Source of the DNA: Lithospermum erythrorhizon
Taxonomy: Eukaryota > Streptophyta > Magnoliopsida > Boraginales > Boraginaceae
Direction: 5' to 3'
Assembly: GCA_019722365.1 (NCBI GenBank)
Contig: JADFUC010000679.1
Location: 124,001-188,000, forward strand
DNA: 64,000 nucleotides
The position numbers were made by a program, and so were the translations under genes. The notes below the pieces were generated by a model. That model did no database searches. It was not told the DNA's origin and was given only the letters and a program-made list of their open reading frames with translations. Positions 58,826 to 64,000 of the stretch are shown piece after piece; position 1 is the stretch's first letter, and each line of letters opens with the position of its first letter.

Positions 58826-61693
58826 ATGATTAACTTCGACAACTCCCACGAGCGTGGCGACCTGATTGCAAGAGGATTGGTTATATGTCGTGAAAGGCAT
58901 GCTTCACATCCTTTTGGTGTATTCTATGGCCAAAATCCAATAGATTTCTCATTTCCACTTCTATTAATTGATATTGTATTGGTCATTACAAGGATACTTC
59001 ATTTTGTTCTCAAGCCACTCGGGACAACCTCGACTTGTTGCAGAGATCCTTGTACGTTTGATTCATTCTATTTTTGATCGTTTTTTTAATATACTGACAC
59101 ACATCCATTAGTAGATATAGTACTATCTCCATTTCAAAAAGATCGTCTAGATTTGAATTAAGGTTACAAGGTTCGTTAAGTTTGAGCATTGAAAAACAAA
59201 TTGGACGACCTTTTTGAATGGAGTAACATATACTGTATACTTCATGGGGTAAATACTTGTATATGTTTGTATTTGAATATTCATTTTTGTTGGTTTATCA
59301 GATTTCTGCATAGGTTGATATATGTTATTGTTTTTTTCGCTAATTATGAGTTTTTTCTTTGTTAAGTGGGGCATAATCATCGGGCCATCGGTTCTTGGAC
59401 ATACCAAGAATTTTAAGGAATATATGTTTCCTGATAATATGAGATTTGTCTTAAAAAACTTAGCAGTAATAGGTTTCATGTATTTCCTCTTCTTATCTGG
59501 AGTAAAGATAGATTTGAGAGTGCTATTCAAGGCTAATAAAAAACAGTGGTGTATATCAATTATTGGAGTTGCTGCTCCCCTTTTAACATCTACGATAGTA
59601 GCTATTTCTATGAGGAAGTACATGCGAGATGGAGAATTAGGAACGTTTTCGTCGATCTATGGCATTGCTGCTTCTATTGCGGTGACATCATTTCCTGTTC
59701 TGTATCCTGTTCTTCAAGAGCTAAATCTCCTGAGCTCTGACATTGGCAGACTGGCATTGAAGCTTGCAGTAATCGGTGACGTTGTAGGGATTCATGGGGT
59801 TTCCATCTTCGAGGCAGCAAAACAAGCGGAAGGAAAGGAAAGTGCTGCATTATGGTATACAATTTCACTTTTTGTTATAGGGGTAACCATTATTGGGGGA
59901 GTTAGGCAAGCGATGCGCTGGATTGTCCAATCTACCCCTGAAGGGCAACCTGTAGAGCAGATTTATGTGATTTCCATACTGTTGGGAGTTTTTGTATCCG
60001 GATTCATAACAGATATGTGCGGTGTAGCTATCTGCAATGGACCACTCTGGCTTGGACTGGCAGTGCCGGATGGCCCTCCATTAGGAGCAACCATTGTGGA
60101 AAAGTGTGAAACAATTGTGTTGGAACTTCTCATGCCAATTTCATTTGCATATATAGGAATGGTTACTGACATTCCATCAATCTCTGGTCAATGGTATGTT
60201 CTGCAACCGTTGTTTTACATGGCTTTAATTGGCTACCTCACCAAAATATTTGCTATTCTACTGGTTGGTCGTTTGTTTAAGATGACTTTCAGAGATAGTC
60301 TAGCACTTGCACTTATAATGAGTATAAGAGGTCAGTTGGAGCTTATACTGTTTGTTCACTGGATGGATTTCAAGGTACCTCCTTTAGCCTTTAACTCTAA
60401 CAAGGAGAAGCGTGGTACAATTAACTTTTGCGCAAAAGCTTCCCTTCGTCTTTGTTTTGTTGTTTGTAATTGAAATTAATAATCGGAAGTTCTTCACTAT
60501 TAATTATTGTGTTAATTTCTTATTAACAGATGATTGGAGAACCACAATTTACCATGTTCGTGCTATTGACACTTCTGGTGACTGCTATTGTGACGCCTAT
60601 GATTAACTTAGTGTATGACCCAACAAAGCCTTATATGATTGATAAGAGAAGAAATATTCAGCATACTGCTATTAATGCAGAATTGCAGATTGTAGCTTGT
60701 ATTTATGATGACAAAAACGTTGGTGGAATGACAAAGTTGCTCGAAGTCTCTAATCCGACAGTGGACAGCCCTCTCTCAGTCCATGCTTTACACCTGGTTG
60801 AGCTTGTAGGTAGTGCTACAGGTATATTCACGGGTCATGATGATGAGGAAAGCTCTAATAGTTCAATTCATAACGCTTTGAAACTTTTCCATGAAGGCAG
60901 AGATGATGTAATTAAGATGCATTATTATACGTCAGTGTCTCCAAGAAGAAGTATGTATCAAGATATTTGTGAGGTAGCTCTTTCAAAGAAAGCTTCTCTG
61001 ATTATTCTACCTTATGAAAAGGATAACCCGACTGGAACAGATGTTGTGGGTAGGGAGAGCGTTCAATCTGTCAACTTTGATGTCCTAAATCATGCTCCAT
61101 GCTCGGTTGCACTTCTCATAGTAAATAGTTCATGTGTCAACATATATCAAGAAAACTTGAGCCATTCGGAATACAGATTCGTTGTTCTTTTCTTGGGAGG
61201 AGCAGATGCTAGAGAGGCCCTCGCTTATGCAGATAAGATGGCCACGAACCCAGACGTATCAATCACTGTGGTTCGGTTCCTTTCTGATAACAATCAAGGA
61301 GATGATATGATGGAGAAGAAACTAGATGATGGCATGGTGACTTGGTTCTGGGTGAAGAATGAAGGAAATGAAAGGGTTGCATATAGAGAGGTAGTGGTGA
61401 AAAATGGGGACGAGACTGTGGGAGCTATTCAAGCAATGAACAATGATCATTGTGATTTGTGGATTGTGGGAAGGAAACAAGGGATCAATCCCAGACTTCT
61501 GTATGGCTTATCAAATTGGAGTCATAATCGCGAGCTAGGGGCTGTCGGAGACTACGTTGCCTCCCCGGATTTGGGTTCTTCAGGTTCAGTTTTAGTAGTA
61601 CAACAACAGATTCTCAGAGGTCAACATCTTGCAGGAAAAAAGTTCTTCAATAGGTTGAGATTTTGTAAACCATGTCATAAGCTACCATTTTAA
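58826..61693 (+). CDS. CHX: Cation/H+ exchanger, CHX family (three exons, one frameshift)
   Basis: Exons: 58826-59051, 59367-60374 and 60530-61693; introns have GT/AG ends. The product would be about 798 residues, the usual CHX length. CHX proteins are CPA2-type K+(Na+)/H+ exchangers of plant endomembranes or plasma membrane. Residues about 45-430 form the hydrophobic Na/H-exchanger domain (KPLGQPRLVAEIL; GPSVLGH; FLFLSGVKIDL; TSFPVLYPVLQELNLL with SSDIGRLAL). Residues about 440-798 are the soluble regulatory tail, ending ELGAVGDYVASPDLGSSGSV and LVVQQQ as in relatives. Oddities: GGG at 59021-59023 has one G too many, shifting the frame after residue 65; the conserved Asn-Asp pair reads Gly212-Asp213; the lysine of the later TKG motif is Arg396. 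Start chosen for the adenine at -3 and family N-terminal position. The family is certain; which CHX is not. Confidence 0.92.
59123..59223. mobile_element. Small Stowaway-like MITE in CHX intron 1 (about 101 bp)
   Basis: CTCCATTTCAAAAAGATCGTC (split here as ends at 59127 on) and, reverse-complemented, CTCCATTCAAAAAGGTCGTC at the right end form terminal inverted repeats. TA flanks both sides (59121-59122 and 59224-59225). It lies wholly inside the 315-bp first intron, so it should be spliced out. Confidence 0.7.
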
Positions 61694-61822
61694 ATAGAAT
61701 GTCTTCATATTAACCAGAATAATTGAACTTTCTTGATGTGCTTTGAGTTGTAGACATTCTGCATTTGATGAAAGACCATGAATTTGTTATTACTAATACT
61801 ATTTATTTTGTATGAGATATCA

Positions 61823-61828
61823 AATAAA
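61823..61828 (+). terminator. Candidate CHX polyadenylation signal AATAAA
   Basis: AATAAA lies 130 bp after the stop codon, followed by T-rich DNA (61870-61890), a normal arrangement for a plant 3' end. Plants use loose signals, so the actual cleavage site is uncertain. Confidence 0.45.
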
Positions 61829-61889
61829 GATGGTAGGGACATCAATCTGTCCAGGTTGTTTCATATTGTATTCTGTTTTTTTTCTATTT

Positions 61890-62455
61890 TCATGGAATAT
61901 CAAGTATCTAAATAACACAATAATATGTTTGTGACATATATAACAATAAAGATAATCTCCAATTATTCCATCATATTTTTCAACAATCCACTCTTTCATC
62001 CTATACGTTCAAAGATTGTATCAAATGTAGATAACTATCGAATAAAATTCAGAACTTGAAAATATTTTTGAGATGGCGAGAATTTTAAACTTCCTGAACT
62101 ATTAATTTACGATAAATAGCTTTATTAATAAGGGGTTCTAACTAGTTAGTAGTTACTAATTTACCCAACATCTTCTCAAGAAATTAAAGTCCTTTATACA
62201 ACATTTTCCTTGTGCATGATGAGGATAAAATATACAACTCTGAAATCTGAATGAAGTCAAGTGAGCATCTAGAATAGTCCAAATGCAAATCCTAATTGAA
62301 ACAATATTTAGTCATATTCTTCCATGATTGTAATTGATCGTCTATAATAAACTCCTTTTTACCTACTCAAATCAAATCATTTGAGAAAAAAACTGAATTA
62401 TTGACTAAAAGAAGGCAATTGCATGCAAGATGGAGCAACAAGCAATTAATATTCA
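61890..62455. other. CHX downstream region, no recognised gene
   Basis: AT-rich intergenic DNA between the CHX gene and the CACTA end; no open frame or repeat recognised. Confidence 0.45.
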
Positions 62456-62460
62456 AATAT

Positions 62461-62568
62461 GTCAATCGCTTGCATCAACTTAAGTTTAAGAACTATCACT
62501 ACTAGAATATAGAGCAAATGTCAAGCGCTTGCATTAACTTAAGTTTGAGAATTATCACTACTAGAATA
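62461..62568 (+). repeat. Tandem duplication spanning a CACTA terminus (59-bp period)
   Basis: GTCAATCGCTTGCATCAACT and the following 29 bases (62461-62509) recur with five changes at 62520-62568. Each copy ends with CACTACTAGAATA, the CACTA-type terminus, so flank and terminus are duplicated together. Confidence 0.75.
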
Positions 62569-64000
62569 ATACAGAGAGAGCAAAGGCGACGGGGTTGGGA
62601 ACCGACGCTATATTTAACGTCGGTATGATGTCGGTAACATGTCGGATAGCACTCAAATTCTAATTGTTTAAATTGGGCCGTGAATGGCGTCTGCTCAAAG
62701 TTCTAAATAACATCGGTGGAAAATAAATGTTTAAAAAGTAAATTCAAATATAAAATAAAATCGGCTTCGACGCTGCACTGCCTCCCCAAATTAGATTATC
62801 TTTTGACTTTTTAAATTTCGGTTTAAATTGGCCGGATTCCTTTTAATATATTAACTGATAAAAAAATAATTGTAAAATAAAATATATATTATATATACCG
62901 ACGCTTAATGTTAAACCAAGTTTTAACAATCTCATATTTTTTCATTTCACCCCATAACCACCACTCACCCCACTCTTAGTCGATCAATGCCCCCCATCCT
63001 CTTCACAATCGCTCAAAAACACCCCCCCAACCTCCTCTTCTCGCTTAAAGCTCGACGGAATCCTCCCCATCCTCATCCAAATCAACAATCTAATTAATAA
63101 TTAAAGGTTAGTTTTTACCGCCTTTATTTAATTTTTAATGTTTAATATTAGTTATTAATTAGATTGTTTAATGAGTTTTGAATTATTTATTAGATTTATT
63201 ATTTAGTTTGAATTATTAATATATTGTTTGTTGATGTTGAATTAATACTCAGATTATTTATTTAATTTTTAATTATTAATTAGATTGTTGATTGAGTTTC
63301 GCATTAGTAATTACAATATTTATTGTGTTTTAATCCGAATTAGATTAGCGAATTAGTAATCAAGATTTTGGTTGTGTTAATGGTATTGAATTACTTCTTC
63401 CGCTTTAAAGATTGTCCTTGCTTAATTGTAGTTGGTAATTATTGATAATTAGAGTTTTTTTTGTTTTGGATTTATAATTTGTCAAGTTTGAACTTTGGAA
63501 TTGAATTCGAATTAGTTAGTTATAAGATTAAATAATTGATTGTGCTTGAACTGGAGCAGATAGGAATCGATAGTTTGTTGAAATTCTGAATCATTACTTG
63601 AATTGATCATTTGAATTTAGTCTTTCACCGTTTATGATCAATTAGTTTAGATGTATGTAAACTTTTAAGATTCAATTATATAGTTGATTGATAGTTTGAA
63701 TTTAATATTGAACTTTAAGATTGAACTTTTCGCTTAGTCTCGAATTTATACTGGCAACTATTATTTTAAATTGATAGTTCGACTAAGTTATGTATTACTG
63801 AAGTTTTGAATTAGCTTGTATGTCGAAAGTGCTTTGAATTGATCGCTTGAATTAGTAATTAGATTTATGTTTGGATTATGTTTAACTCGTTGTTATGAAT
63901 GTTTTGTATCTCGCTAAAAATTTTCATAATTTGATTGTACAGATGATCGTATGGAACTCGGCGGGGCGGAACGGCTCCGGAGAACGGTGCGCACTTCGTA
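62556..64000 (+). mobile_element. CACTA transposon, 5' end (runs off the window)
   Basis: CACTACTAGAATA at 62556 is a common eudicot CACTA terminus. It is followed by repeated GACGCT/ACGTCGG/ATGTCGG subterminal motifs (62590-62650, 62700-62780, 62895), a C-rich stretch (62950-63070) and an AT-rich 850-bp region, and then an ATG at 63943 after ...TTGTACAG. With one G restored the start would read like the MDR(T/S)W start of TNP2. TNP2 in the first CACTA region starts similarly. The transposase itself lies beyond the window. Confidence 0.6.
63100..63900. repeat. AT-rich degenerate repeats in the CACTA leader
   Basis: Units such as AATTATTAATTAGATTGTT and TTGAATTAGTAATTAGATT recur irregularly. 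It resembles the long leader or intron before TNP2 in other CACTA elements; no coding was seen. Confidence 0.5.

Noticed and set aside
59322..59366. Intronic ATG in frame with CHX exon 2 as gene start
   Set aside because: It would remove the N-terminal transmembrane segment that exon 1 encodes. Exon 1 and the GT/AG intron fit the family; the hydrophobic 15 codons from 59322 do not match it.
59147..59623. 158-codon minus-strand frame across CHX intron 1 and exon 2
   Set aside because: It is the antisense shadow of the CHX exon.
1..64000. CRISPR arrays, bacterial operons, organelle DNA inserts, rRNA genes
   Set aside because: No regular spaced repeats, no prokaryotic gene layout and no organelle or rRNA sequence recognised; the window is plant nuclear DNA.

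Overview
The window is nuclear DNA from a flowering plant, probably a eudicot. It is AT-rich, full of decayed LTR retrotransposons, LINEs, CACTA transposons and small MITEs, and has one recognisable host gene: a three-exon gene for a cation/H+ exchanger of the plant CHX family at 58826-61693. Species cannot be named from the sequence.

Layout. 1-4994: 3' part of a Ty1/copia element (A) with integrase, reverse transcriptase (RT) and RNase H remnants, polypurine tract and 3' LTR. 5033-14007: CACTA (En/Spm) DNA, with a broken TNP2-type transposase on the minus strand (6604-10020) and GTCTCC-type subterminal repeats. 14120-15150: 3' end of an RTE-like LINE. 17100-18083: hAT-like element with long terminal inverted repeats. 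19861-21331: 5'-truncated L1-type LINE with target site duplications, interrupted by a probable solo LTR (20305-20887). 21343-25120: very AT-rich DNA with a SINE-like piece. 25280-29260: minus-strand copia element (F) with the longest retroelement ORF here. 30840-32000: two copia gag pieces.

32182-40460: minus-strand LTR element B with no recognisable coding domains, whose 3' LTR is split by an L1-type LINE (32466-35959). 40600-41370: copia RT fragment (E). 42844-57953: SIRE-like copia element D with both LTRs. Element C (49994-56407) lies inside D and is flanked by the 5-bp duplication GTTAA. C is related to B and also lacks recognisable coding domains. 57954-62460 holds the CHX gene and its flanks. 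62556 to the end looks like the 5' end of a second CACTA element.

How it fits together. Three nested insertions can be read: C into D, an L1 LINE into the LTR of B, and a solo LTR into another L1 LINE. A, B and C share the polypurine tract and LTR-start pattern and an LTR motif, so B and C are best read as non-autonomous (LARD-like) relatives of an A-type copia lineage. The CHX gene is the only unit that looks under coding constraint. It has one apparent 1-bp frameshift in exon 1 and departs from the family at two transport-site positions. The SIRE-like 3' LTR ends only about 870 bp upstream of its start codon.
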